The position numbers and the translations under genes were made by a program. A DNA stretch of 49,003 bases from positions 1 through 49,003 of the forward strand of contig JBCCFW010000036.1 of NCBI GenBank assembly GCA_039029535.1, in the 5' to 3' direction. This stretch comes from JBCCFW01 sp039029535. Its GTDB lineage: Bacteria; Acidobacteriota; JBCCFW01. The notes below the pieces were generated by a model that ran no database searches, was not told the origin of the DNA, and saw only the letters and a list, made by a program, of their open reading frames with translations. How positions within the stretch are numbered: position 1 is the stretch's first letter; the number at the start of each line of letters is the position of its first letter. Shown here piece by piece: positions 16,074 to 24,107 of this stretch.

Positions 16074-16979
16074 GTGAACTGGGGTGTCAGCCAACCGCCG
16101 GACCACGTCGAACGCGCCGTTCGCCGGGTCCTGGGCGATGAAATCGACCGCTTCGAGCGGATCGACCGCGGCTTCACCGCTGCCGAGCGCTGGCGCGCGG
16201 TGCGTCACGACGGCGCGTCCGCCTTTGCGAAGGGAGCCACCAACTCCGAGACCGGGAGCTGGCTCCGAACCGAGGCACTGGTCTACCAGCAGGTCGACGG
16301 CGGCTTCCTCCCGAATCTCCTGGGCTTCGTCGACGACGGCGCTCACCCGGTGCTCGTGCTCGAAGACCTCACCGACGCCACCTGGCCCCCGCCATGGAGC
16401 GCCCCTCAGGTCGCTCAGGTGCAGTCGACGTTGCGCGAGCTGGGAGCTCAGGCGGCACCTTCCGAGCTCCCGGACGCCGAGACGCTCCGGCCGGCCTTCT
16501 CCGGCTGGTCCAAGGTCGAGGCCGATCCCGAGCCCTTCCTGTCGCTGGGCCTGTGCAGCCGCAAGTACCTCATCCGGGCGCTGCCCATGCTCGTCTCCGC
16601 CGAGCGAGCCGTGCGGCTCTCCGGAGACGAGCTGCTCCACTTCGACGTGCGCAGCGACAACCTGTGCTTCCGAGAGGGTCGCTGCCTGCTCGTGGACTGG
16701 AACTGGGCCTGCCGGGGCAACGCCACGCTCGATCTCGCCTGCTGGCTACCGAGTCTCCGCGCCGAGGGTGGCCCCCCTCCCGAAGAGCTCTTGCCCGACG
16801 CGCCCAACGCCGCGGCGGCCGTGTCCGGCTTCTTCGCGTCGCAGGCCGGGCTGCCGCCCGGTCCGCTCAGCGCCGCCGTGCGTGAGCTGCAGCGCACGCA
16901 GCTCGTCGAAGCTTTCCCCTGGGCGTTGCGGGCGCTGCGCTTGCCGCCGGCCGATCCGCCCGAAGACGACGACGCTTGA
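16074..16979 (+). CDS. APH/choline-kinase-fold phosphotransferase
   Basis: The product is 302 residues from a GTG with GAGG 5 nt upstream; a longer in-frame start at 15948 would translate the structured leader. The aminoglycoside-phosphotransferase fold is shown by a brief N-lobe (AFAKGATNSETGSWLRTEA, with the ATP-site Lys and the helix Glu), LVLEDL, the catalytic loop LLHFDVRSDN (H189, D191, N196) and the metal-binding LLVDWNWA (D208). Family members phosphorylate small molecules such as aminoglycosides, choline, homoserine or fructosamine. The substrate is unknown and resistance should not be assumed. It is convergent with the enolase-family gene, with 6 bp between stops. Confidence 0.85.
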   Translation: MNWGVSQPPDHVERAVRRVLGDEIDRFERIDRGFTAAERWRAVRHDGASAFAKGATNSETGSWLRTEALVYQQVDGGFLPNLLGFVDDGAHPVLVLEDLTDATWPPPWSAPQVAQVQSTLRELGAQAAPSELPDAETLRPAFSGWSKVEADPEPFLSLGLCSRKYLIRALPMLVSAERAVRLSGDELLHFDVRSDNLCFREGRCLLVDWNWACRGNATLDLACWLPSLRAEGGPPPEELLPDAPNAAAAVSGFFASQAGLPPGPLSAAVRELQRTQLVEAFPWALRALRLPPADPPEDDDA

Positions 16980-16985
16980 AGCCTC

Positions 16986-18038
16986 TCAGCTCCAGCGGAA
17001 TCCCGGCTCGTCGGTCGATGGCTTCAGCGGGCTGACCGGGACCTCGTCGGGGAGCACGTCGCGGTTGAACACCCCCGGCGCCAAGTCGTTGTCGGCCTCG
17101 GCGTGGAAGAGGCTCGCAAGAAGCTGAGCCTGACCGCGACCGACGCCCAGCTCGAACTGCCCTCCTGCGTAGCACGCGATGCCGCGGGCCTCGCAGTACT
17201 CGTGAAAGCGGAGCAGCTCGGCGAGGAAGCCGAAGCGAGACGGCTTGACGTTGACCACCTTCGGCTCGACGTCCAGACGCAGGAGGTCGGCCAGCGAGCT
17301 GATCGGCGCGTCCCAGGTGACGCGATCGAGATGCGGCGCGAGGGCCTCGCGAGTCGCGTCGGTCCAGCCGGGATCCTCGAGCCAGGCGTCGGGCAGTCCC
17401 TCGGCCACCATCCGATACAGGTCCGCGTCCGCAGCGGGTCCACTGTAAGGGCCGTGGTAGTGCCCCTTGAGGTCCACGGTGGTGATCGCGCCGGTCGCTG
17501 CCAGCTCCTTCACGAGCACGGGAGTCCAGCTCGAGTTGAAGTCGATCTTGAAGCGGGCCTCCGGCCAGCGCTTCAGCACCCTCTCGAGAGGGGCCAAGCT
17601 CGCAGGGTCGCCGAGCCCCGTCGAGACCACGAAGGTCAGCGGCTTCGGCTCACGTCCGAGGACCGAGGCCAAGCTGCGACCGGCCTGACGCAGAGCCAGG
17701 TCCAGCGCGGCGCTCTCGAAGGCCCAGCGGCGGAAGAGCGTCGCCTTGGTGTCGGCCGGCTGCCGCGGGAAGAGCCTCAGGGCGTCGAGCCGACGGGAGA
17801 AGCTCGCGAGCGTGAAGCTCCCGGCCAGCTCCGATGCCAGGTTCCTGGCCTGGAAGGCCTCCTGCTCCTCGGCCTGATAGGTCACGTCCTCGCCCTGGCC
17901 GTCATGATCTCCGCCGTGCAGGTGGACGACGGTGCTCTTCCGGGTCCAGCCGCCGGAAGTCGCCATGTCGAGAGCCTCGAGCTCCACCCGCTCGATGGTG
18001 AGCGGGAGCTCGGAGAGTGCGGCGTGCAGGTTGCTCAC
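16986..18038 (-). CDS. enolase-superfamily (mandelate racemase/muconate-lactonising type C-domain) protein
   Basis: The product is 350 residues, with a GTG overlapping the upstream stop (GTGA). An ATG at 18053 would overlap by 19 nt and is an alternative. A capping domain with scattered hydrophobics precedes the barrel: FKIDFNSSW (KxD at a beta-2-like strand), VDLKGHY, WLEDPGW (metal Glu/Asp), TWDAPI (Asp), VNVKPSRFG (the beta-6 Lys) and ACYAGGQFELGVGRGQAQLLASLFH. The acid/base Lys and metal acids look present, so it could be an epimerase or dehydratase. The pattern recalls an uncharacterised enolase-C-like family rather than known dipeptide epimerases. It is the third gene of the channel operon. 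Confidence 0.8.
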   Translation of the reverse strand: MSNLHAALSELPLTIERVELEALDMATSGGWTRKSTVVHLHGGDHDGQGEDVTYQAEEQEAFQARNLASELAGSFTLASFSRRLDALRLFPRQPADTKATLFRRWAFESAALDLALRQAGRSLASVLGREPKPLTFVVSTGLGDPASLAPLERVLKRWPEARFKIDFNSSWTPVLVKELAATGAITTVDLKGHYHGPYSGPAADADLYRMVAEGLPDAWLEDPGWTDATREALAPHLDRVTWDAPISSLADLLRLDVEPKVVNVKPSRFGFLAELLRFHEYCEARGIACYAGGQFELGVGRGQAQLLASLFHAEADNDLAPGVFNRDVLPDEVPVSPLKPSTDEPGFRWS

Positions 18039-18823
18039 TTCAAGATCTTCCATGCGATGAACATCAGGGCCATCCCAATCGTGTTGCCGAGGATCATCCA
18101 ACCCATCATGACGAGGAGCGTGCGCCAAGTCGCCGCCCAGAGGCTGACTCCGTAGAAGGATCGGGCAGCCCAGGTGTAGTAAACGGTGCTCGCGAGCAGG
18201 TAGATGGGGAGGGCCCACAGCAGGGACTCCGGCACCAACAACACAGTGGGAAAGAGCATGGCACCCAGTAGCGTGGCGTGGCCCGTGACGAAGGCAGTGA
18301 AGGCCGCAGACTCGGCCAGGGTCCGATCACACGACCAGAAAGCCAGGGTGAAGAACACCACCAGCAGCGGCACCGTGCCGGTGATCAAGATGCGCTCGTT
18401 CTCCTGGAGGAAGCCCATGAAACCATCGGCTGGCAGGGGCTCGCCCTCGATGGGACGCCAGACCTCCATCGAGTTGAAGCCGGTCACCGAGGCGAGCAGG
18501 TAGTAGAACGCCACGCAGGCGAGCAAGTAGCCCATGGGGTTGAGATAGCGCCGTCGCGCGCCCCACACGTAGTGCCGCGCCATGAGCCCCGGGCGATGGC
18601 TGAGATCGACCAGCGTGCGCCACAGTCGTGAGTCGACCGAGAGCAGCGTCTCGAGCAGCTCCTGCACGAGCTCTCGAGCGGTGAGACGCTCCCCACGATG
18701 ACGCTGCCCACACGCCGCGCAATACGGACCAACCAGCTCCGCCCTGCAATTCAGGCACGTCGGGGTCGTCGTCTCGGGAGCCTCTTCGCCCGAGCTGACC
18801 TCCTCGACGCGTTCCTCACTCAT
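18035..18823 (-). CDS. DUF3667-type membrane protein with N-terminal zinc ribbon
   Basis: The product is 262 residues, starting ATGA over the channel stop. After an acidic N-terminus comes CLNCRAELVGPYCAACGQ, a CxxC...CxxC zinc-ribbon of the DUF3667 kind. A helical region (TARELVQELLETLLSVDSRLWRTL), the family motif PGLMARHYVWGARRRYLNPM and about five membrane segments to the C-terminus follow. The function of DUF3667 is unknown. Its tight coupling to a potassium channel gene suggests, without proof, a role in membrane or ion homeostasis. Confidence 0.85.
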   Translation of the reverse strand: MSEERVEEVSSGEEAPETTTPTCLNCRAELVGPYCAACGQRHRGERLTARELVQELLETLLSVDSRLWRTLVDLSHRPGLMARHYVWGARRRYLNPMGYLLACVAFYYLLASVTGFNSMEVWRPIEGEPLPADGFMGFLQENERILITGTVPLLVVFFTLAFWSCDRTLAESAAFTAFVTGHATLLGAMLFPTVLLVPESLLWALPIYLLASTVYYTWAARSFYGVSLWAATWRTLLVMMGWMILGNTIGMALMFIAWKILK

Positions 18824-19827
18824 CCCTTGGCGACCCACTCCTGGATCTCACGGACCTGCGCCATCTCGGCGAGGACGACGAGCTTGTCCTCAGTCGACAA
18901 GGTCGTGTCTTCCTTCGGGTGGTAGGTCACCTCACCTGCCTCGTCGATGACCGCCAGCACGGGCATTCCGAAGCGACCGGGGATGCCGAGGCTGCCGAGC
19001 GTGCGCCCGTTGGCGGCCTCCCCCACGGGGACCTCACCGAAGCGCCAGTCGGCACCGGCCGGACGCAGCATGCGATCGAGGAAGTCGACGACCTTGGGCC
19101 GCAGCAGCTCCGACACCATCCGCAGCGCGCCGATCTTCGACGGCATGACCACCGAGTCGGCGCCGGCCCGGCTCAAGCGCTCTTCGAGGTGCTTCTCGAG
19201 CCCCCGCGCGATGATGCGGATGTCGGGATTGAGCTGGCGGGCGGTGAAGGTGAGGAAGAGGTTGTCCTTGTCGTTCGTCAGGTTTGCGAGCAGCCCCGAG
19301 GCCCGCTCGATCCCGGCGCGGAGGAGCACCTCGTCATTGGTGGGATCTTCCTTGAAGAAGGGAAGGTCCACCTCGTGCCCGTGCAGCAGCGCGAGCCGCT
19401 CCTCGTCGTCGTCGACGATCACCACGTCGCAACCGCTGTCCGTCAGCTCGGACAGGGCGAAGGCGCACATGGCACCGGACCCACAGATGATGACGTGACC
19501 GCTCATCGCGTCGACCTGACGTTGCATGCGACGTTTCCTCAGGATGTCGGTCAGCTCTCCCTCGACCAGGAAGGCGGTGAAGGCGCTCACCACGTAGAGC
19601 AGCAGGCCCATGCCGGTGAAGATGAGCAGGACCGTGAACAGGCGCGCCCCGTCGTTCTGCTCGATCCCTGGCACGACCTCGCCATAGCCGACGGTGGAGA
19701 GCGTGATCACCACCATGTAGAACGAGTCGGCGAAGGTGGCGTCGAGCAGCACCATGTACCCGAACGTCGACGTGATGAGGACGACGAGCAGGGCGAAACA
19801 GGTCCAGGCGAGGCGCTTTTCGAGCAC
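18820..19827 (-). CDS. two-TM potassium channel with RCK (TrkA-N/TrkA-C) domains
   Basis: The product is 335 residues from a GTG with GGAG 7 nt upstream. TM1 lies at about 8-28. The pore helix is followed by the K+ selectivity filter TVGYGE at 45-50, and TM2 is at about 63-90. A Rossmann RCK/TrkA-N domain begins HVIICGSGAMCAFAL (about 111-125) with the nucleotide-binding acidic residues VIVDDDEERL. The C-terminal TrkA-C domain (about 245-335) follows, with WRFGEVPVGEAANG. This is the MthK-like architecture of a ligand-gated K+ channel in the inner membrane. It is the first gene of a three-gene operon with 4-nt overlaps. Confidence 0.95.
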   Translation of the reverse strand: MLEKRLAWTCFALLVVLITSTFGYMVLLDATFADSFYMVVITLSTVGYGEVVPGIEQNDGARLFTVLLIFTGMGLLLYVVSAFTAFLVEGELTDILRKRRMQRQVDAMSGHVIICGSGAMCAFALSELTDSGCDVVIVDDDEERLALLHGHEVDLPFFKEDPTNDEVLLRAGIERASGLLANLTNDKDNLFLTFTARQLNPDIRIIARGLEKHLEERLSRAGADSVVMPSKIGALRMVSELLRPKVVDFLDRMLRPAGADWRFGEVPVGEAANGRTLGSLGIPGRFGMPVLAVIDEAGEVTYHPKEDTTLSTEDKLVVLAEMAQVREIQEWVAKG

Positions 19828-19897
19828 CGGTCAGCTCCGTGAAGGTGGCTCACGATACCGCGAAGCCTCCGGCCCGGGGAAGGGCGAGCCCGAACCG

Positions 19898-19938
19898 GAT
19901 CTGGTCACGCAGCAGGAAACGGGTGGGTGATCCGGGCT
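19898..19938 (+). repeat. 41-nt repeated element, copy 2
   Basis: This is the second copy of the element at 15864-15904: identical over the first 18 nt, 33/41 overall. It lies in the 109-bp gap between the channel gene start (19827) and the LAB_N gene stop, with its last 2 nt inside that stop codon. On the minus strand it is about 70 bp upstream of the channel start, so a regulatory role is possible. The hairpin cluster found around copy 1 is not repeated here. Confidence 0.5.
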
Positions 19939-20488
19939 ACTCGGCGCGGCGGATGAGGACGAGATTGCGCGCGTAGATGAACCAGCCCGTCGACTGGCCG
20001 ATCACGCCCACCAGGTCCCGGCGCCACGCGAAGTAGGCGAGGAGCATGGTGGCCCCCACCAGGCTCATCCACCAGAAGGCCGGCGGCACGACGGAGCGTC
20101 GCTGCTTCTCGCTGGCCAGCCACTGCACCAGCATCCGCCCGGTGAAGCAAAGCTGCCCGAGGAAGCCCAGGGCGACCCAGGCGAAGCCGAGCGGCGACGA
20201 GATGTTGAGCAGACGCTCGAGGAAACGCCCCTCCGACGACTCCGACGCCAGGTGGGTCGCCAGCTCGTCGGGGGTCAGCCGTCGTCGCTCCCCCCCGGGC
20301 AGTTCCAGCTCGAAGACCAGGGCGCCGCTCTCATCAGGCATCAGCCGAGCCCGTTGACGGCCGGCCGGCGACTCGAGCCGGAGCTCGATCGCGTCGGCGG
20401 CCGGAGTCGCTTCCTCGGCGCCGACCCGAGCCGGCATCGAGAGGACCGCCGCCAGGGTCAGCGCGATCGGCAGGAGACGTGAGCGCAT
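19937..20488 (-). CDS. lipid-A-disaccharide-synthase N-terminal domain (LAB_N) protein with periplasmic extension
   Basis: The product is 183 residues. A signal peptide (cleavage near VGA-EE) is followed by a roughly 70-residue charged region (PDESGALVFELELPGG). From about 100 onward comes the LAB_N membrane domain, with GFLGQLCFTGRMLVQWLASE, then SVVPPAFWWMSLVG and VGVIGQSTGWFIYARNL. LAB_N domains usually occur alone beside glycosyltransferases acting on lipid-linked sugars, or fused to LpxB; neither partner is near. It is preceded on the same strand by the lipoprotein gene (55 bp) and the TPR gene. The family assignment is firm; the function is not known. Confidence 0.85.
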   Translation of the reverse strand: MRSRLLPIALTLAAVLSMPARVGAEEATPAADAIELRLESPAGRQRARLMPDESGALVFELELPGGERRRLTPDELATHLASESSEGRFLERLLNISSPLGFAWVALGFLGQLCFTGRMLVQWLASEKQRRSVVPPAFWWMSLVGATMLLAYFAWRRDLVGVIGQSTGWFIYARNLVLIRRAE

Positions 20489-20543
20489 GTCCGAGAGTCC
20501 GTCGGTCTTGCCGATGCGGTCAAGAGGAAGCGACGGGCCTCGC

Positions 20544-21578
20544 TCAGGTCGGCGGAAGGAAGCGGTACTCGGTGGTCTCTTCCATGACCATCGGGATCAT
20601 CCCGAAGCCCGGAATCTGACCGTTCATCTCGAGACGCCGACGCCGGACCTCCTCGTGGATCCGCATCGTGTCGAGCTCGATGAGCCGACTCGTGCCACCG
20701 GTGAACGAGCGCGCCTCCGACGAGGGCGCGTCCAAGCCCATCCCGCCCGCCGCCTGAGCGGTCATGCTCTCGGCGATCGCGTGAGCCTCTTCGGTGTCGA
20801 CCGTGAAGGTTTGCTCGATGCGGAGACAACGCTTGCCGCCGCAGTCTTCGATGCCCGCGAACTCGGTGGCCACCGTGTAGTCGAGCATCTCGCCGTCGGG
20901 AAGAGCTTCCGACGCCGGCCCCTCGAGGATCTCGCCGACCCGCACGCGACGTCCCGCGAAGTCGGTCACGCGCACCTTCCACTCGGCCGACTCGCGCGCC
21001 GAGAGGATCACCGGGTCGATGTGGGAGCGCAGGGCGGAGAGCATCTCCGAGCCGTACTGCTCCTCGGCCCGCGCCTTGACCTCGTCGAAGCCCTGGATGT
21101 CTTGGATGCGACCGGTCTCGTCGACGACGAACTCGACCCTCACGTCCTTCAGGAGGTCGAAGACCGGCGACTCGAAGTCCTCGCCGTCGCGGTTGGCCGT
21201 CTGACCGAGGTGACGCTTGGTCACGCGGTAGCCACCCTCGGGAGCCGCGTCGAAGCTCCACTCCGAGCGCGCCGTGGACACGAAGCGTTGCTCACCGATG
21301 CCCCGCGCCGTGCGCATGCTGGTCTGCGTGACCTCCTCCACGTAACGCGTGCCGGGCTCGGGCGAGAAGCGGAGGAGGAGCTCCTCACCACTCGGCACGG
21401 TCCGGGTGGACGGCGCGGTGCTGGTCGTCGGCGCCGTGCTGGTCGTCGGCGTGGTGGTGGTGGTGGTGGTGGGAGCCTCTCCACCCGCTGGTGGCGAGCC
21501 ACCGCCGGTGCAGGCGGAGAGAGTCACGAAGAGGGCGGCGACCCCGAGAACGGGGCCGCGAGAAGACGGGTCATTCAT
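20544..21578 (-). CDS. lipoprotein with Thr/Ser-rich linker, uncharacterised
   Basis: The product is 344 residues from an ATG with AAGG upstream, 12 nt after the TPR gene stop. The signal peptide ends in the lipobox LSAC (Cys about 23), so the mature protein is expected to be lipid-anchored. Residues about 36-62 form a low-complexity Thr/Pro/Ser linker encoded by GGT/GTG-type repeats near 21450-21470. The remainder is a beta-rich periplasmic domain (LLLRFSPEPGTRYVEEVTQT ... VEFVVDETGRIQDIQG) with one CGGKRC cysteine pair. No catalytic motif is evident and I do not recognise a named family. Confidence 0.85.
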   Translation of the reverse strand: MNDPSSRGPVLGVAALFVTLSACTGGGSPPAGGEAPTTTTTTTPTTSTAPTTSTAPSTRTVPSGEELLLRFSPEPGTRYVEEVTQTSMRTARGIGEQRFVSTARSEWSFDAAPEGGYRVTKRHLGQTANRDGEDFESPVFDLLKDVRVEFVVDETGRIQDIQGFDEVKARAEEQYGSEMLSALRSHIDPVILSARESAEWKVRVTDFAGRRVRVGEILEGPASEALPDGEMLDYTVATEFAGIEDCGGKRCLRIEQTFTVDTEEAHAIAESMTAQAAGGMGLDAPSSEARSFTGGTSRLIELDTMRIHEEVRRRRLEMNGQIPGFGMIPMVMEETTEYRFLPPT

Positions 21579-21590
21579 TGCGATCAGGCC

Positions 21591-24029
21591 TTACGGAACG
21601 CTGGGTCGGCTCTCGCGATCTTCTTGTTCGAAGCGCTCACGCTGCCGGCGGAGGTAGTCGCGGTCGGGGTTGGCCTCGATGGCCTTGTCGATGAACGCCA
21701 GGGCCTGCTCGTCCTGACCGAGCTGGAAGTGCACCTCGGCGAGGGTATCGAGGTAGGCGTCGTGCGTGGGCTCGAGCGCCACCGCCCGCTGGGCAGCCGC
21801 GAGGGCTTCGGGCAGCCCGACGCGGAGCCGAACGAGGTACCAGGCGAGCTGGTTCTGACCCCGAGCGGACTCGGGGAACTCCGAGACGACGCGACGCAGG
21901 GCGTCGGTCACGCGCAGCTGCAGCTCCTTGCCGTCGTCGCCCACGGCGAGGACGACGTCGGCGGCCGCGTCGACGCGGTCGAGCCAGGGGCCGACCGTCC
22001 GCACGCCGAGCGCCAGGGCCGGCTGCTTCTGAGTGAGCGCCTCGTTGATGACCGCGCGGTCGTGGTCGCGAGCGATGAGCTCGGCCACCGACGCCGTCAG
22101 CCGACCGGCCACCAGCGCCTGCAAGCGCGCTCGGCCCTGCCAGTACGCGGAGCCCGCGGGCACGCCGGAGCAAGCGCTGCGTCGGCCGAGCTGACGGAGC
22201 AGGGCGCCGTGGTACCAGGAGCTCGGGTCCGAGAGCTGGAGCGCGCGCTCACGCACGGCCTGCGCTCGGTCGTGCTCGTCGAGGCGATCGTGGGCGAGCG
22301 CCATCCGGAAGCGACGGGAGTCGTCGGCGAGGGCGACGAGGTCAGCACGTCGGTCGAGCGCCTCTGCCCGATCGAGATCGTCGGCGCTGGCGTCGGCGAT
22401 GGAACGCAGCGCACCGGCCTCGCGGATCATCCACGCCGGCTCGTCGAGACGACGCTGGGACGCCATCGCCCAGGCCACGGCGGCCTCACGATGACGACCC
22501 TGACTCTCGAGCAGCTCGGCCTGAGCCGTGTAGGGGCTGGGGCGCGAGTCGCTGCTGCTCCAGGCCGCGAAGATGGAGTCGGCGACGTCGTCACGGCCGT
22601 GCAGCACGGCCAGCTCGGCCAGGCCGCGGAGCATGAGAGCGCGGTCCTGAAGACCGACCTTCGGCGCGACCGCTTCGGCGCGGGCCTCGGCGAGCAGCGC
22701 GTCGAGCCGCTTCGGATCGACACCGGCCAGGACCTCGGCGATGTCGTCGAGACGCTGGCTCACCGTGCGCTCGTCGTCCCGGCTCAGGACCCAGAGACCG
22801 GCGGCCGCGTGGCGTGCTTCGGGATGGAGCACCTGCACGAGGGAGGTCGCCATCCGGCTCGGTCGGTCGGAGAGAACGTGCAGCGCTTCCAGGACGAGCT
22901 GTCGGGCTTCGTCATGTCGACCGAGCTGACCCAGCCGACCGGCGAGACGCGACGCGAAGTTCGCCTCGTCGCTGGTGAGCGTCTCGAACAGGCCCCCGAG
23001 CAACTCGTCGGCACGTTGGTCCTTGCCGAGACGACGGAGGAGCCAGTCACCCTGCAACGCCGCGGTCATTCGGAGGTGACCCATGGGCGCATCGGGATCC
23101 AGTCGGTCGACCAGGTCGAGCGCGGTGGCGGGACCCGTCTCGGCGAGCAGCACGCGGAAGGCCGTCGCGTGACGGTCGGCGGAGCGCAGGAAGGGCAGGG
23201 CCTCGAGCGGACGACCGGCGAGCAAGAGGACGGACGCTCGGTCCTCGTCCTTCATCTCGGCGACGGCCAGGCGCGTCTCGGCGCGGGCGATGGCGTCGGC
23301 GTCACCGAGCTGCTGGGCGGCCAGGAGGCTCAGGCCCAGGGCGGCGACGTCGTCACGACCCGCGAAGCGGTCGAGCAGGTCGAGCGGCTCGCCCATCTCG
23401 ACGACGAGCGCGTCGGCGATCTCGCTCAGCCCCTGCTCGTCGGCGACCTTCAGCGCGCCTTCGAGATCACCGGCGGCGCGAGCGAGCCAGAGCTCGACGT
23501 GGGCGGCGGCCGGTCCCTCGGCGCGCCAGGTCCGCACGCGGTCGGAGGTCTGGAGGAAGGCGGCCAGGTCGCGCGCGCTCTCCACGCCGGCGGGAGCCGC
23601 GGCCTCGAGCCAGGACTGCGCCTGCACGAAAGCATCCGTGGCGTCGGCGGCGAGGAGCTCGGCCACCTGCTTGCGACTCTCGCGTCGCACGCGACCCTCG
23701 AGGCTCTTGCGTGCCTTGGCGTCCTCCACGGTGGCGACGAGCTCGGCGGCCCGCTCGAGACCGACGAGACCGAGCTTCGTGAGGCGGTGGGTCGCGGCCT
23801 GTCGCTCGCGCGTGGTGCCCTCGCGGAACTGCGTGGTGAGCTCCGCGAGCTGGCGGGCCTCGACGCTGGGGAGGGTCACGGGGACCTGGAGCGTCGGCGC
23901 GGCGGGCGTCACCCGGGCGGCGGTGCGACCCGCTCGACGGTCTCCGTCACGGAGAGCGGGTCGAGCCGAGACGACCGAGGACATCAGGGCCGAGAACGCC
24001 AGGAACACGACGAGACGACGGCAACGCAT
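21591..24029 (-). CDS. large secreted TPR/alpha-solenoid protein
   Basis: The product is 812 residues. The ATG at 24029 is chosen for its strong AGGAGGT Shine-Dalgarno and the signal peptide that follows (RRLVVFLAFSALMSSVVSA). Nearly all of the mature protein is amphipathic helical repeats rich in Ala, Leu and Arg (for example LAELTTQFREGTTRERQAAT, AVAWAMASQRRLD). It closes with recognisable TPR units, including AYLDTLAEVHFQLGQDEQAL and FIDKAIEANPDRDYL. Such solenoids are protein-binding scaffolds; a periplasmic or outer-membrane-associated site is likely. It is the first gene of the set TPR - lipoprotein - LAB_N. A very long frame on the other strand is its shadow. Confidence 0.88.
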   Translation of the reverse strand: MRCRRLVVFLAFSALMSSVVSARPALRDGDRRAGRTAARVTPAAPTLQVPVTLPSVEARQLAELTTQFREGTTRERQAATHRLTKLGLVGLERAAELVATVEDAKARKSLEGRVRRESRKQVAELLAADATDAFVQAQSWLEAAAPAGVESARDLAAFLQTSDRVRTWRAEGPAAAHVELWLARAAGDLEGALKVADEQGLSEIADALVVEMGEPLDLLDRFAGRDDVAALGLSLLAAQQLGDADAIARAETRLAVAEMKDEDRASVLLLAGRPLEALPFLRSADRHATAFRVLLAETGPATALDLVDRLDPDAPMGHLRMTAALQGDWLLRRLGKDQRADELLGGLFETLTSDEANFASRLAGRLGQLGRHDEARQLVLEALHVLSDRPSRMATSLVQVLHPEARHAAAGLWVLSRDDERTVSQRLDDIAEVLAGVDPKRLDALLAEARAEAVAPKVGLQDRALMLRGLAELAVLHGRDDVADSIFAAWSSSDSRPSPYTAQAELLESQGRHREAAVAWAMASQRRLDEPAWMIREAGALRSIADASADDLDRAEALDRRADLVALADDSRRFRMALAHDRLDEHDRAQAVRERALQLSDPSSWYHGALLRQLGRRSACSGVPAGSAYWQGRARLQALVAGRLTASVAELIARDHDRAVINEALTQKQPALALGVRTVGPWLDRVDAAADVVLAVGDDGKELQLRVTDALRRVVSEFPESARGQNQLAWYLVRLRVGLPEALAAAQRAVALEPTHDAYLDTLAEVHFQLGQDEQALAFIDKAIEANPDRDYLRRQRERFEQEDRESRPSVP

Positions 24030-24107
24030 GCGAAACCTCCTTGCGAGCTTCTTCCGACCCGACCAGTCTAGCCGCCCCGCGACTGGGCTGCTTGCCACGG
24101 AGACCCG

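Noticed and set aside
16074..16979. Antibiotic-resistance (aminoglycoside kinase) call for the APH-fold gene.
   Set aside because: Only the general fold motifs are present; this superfamily covers many metabolic kinases and nothing in the context points to resistance.
20487..24071. A 1194-codon open frame on the plus strand.
   Set aside because: It lies opposite the lipoprotein and TPR genes, which have signal peptides, good ribosome-binding sites and recognisable repeats. Its composition (Glu, Gly, Val and Arg rich, no domains) is that of an antisense frame in GC-rich DNA.
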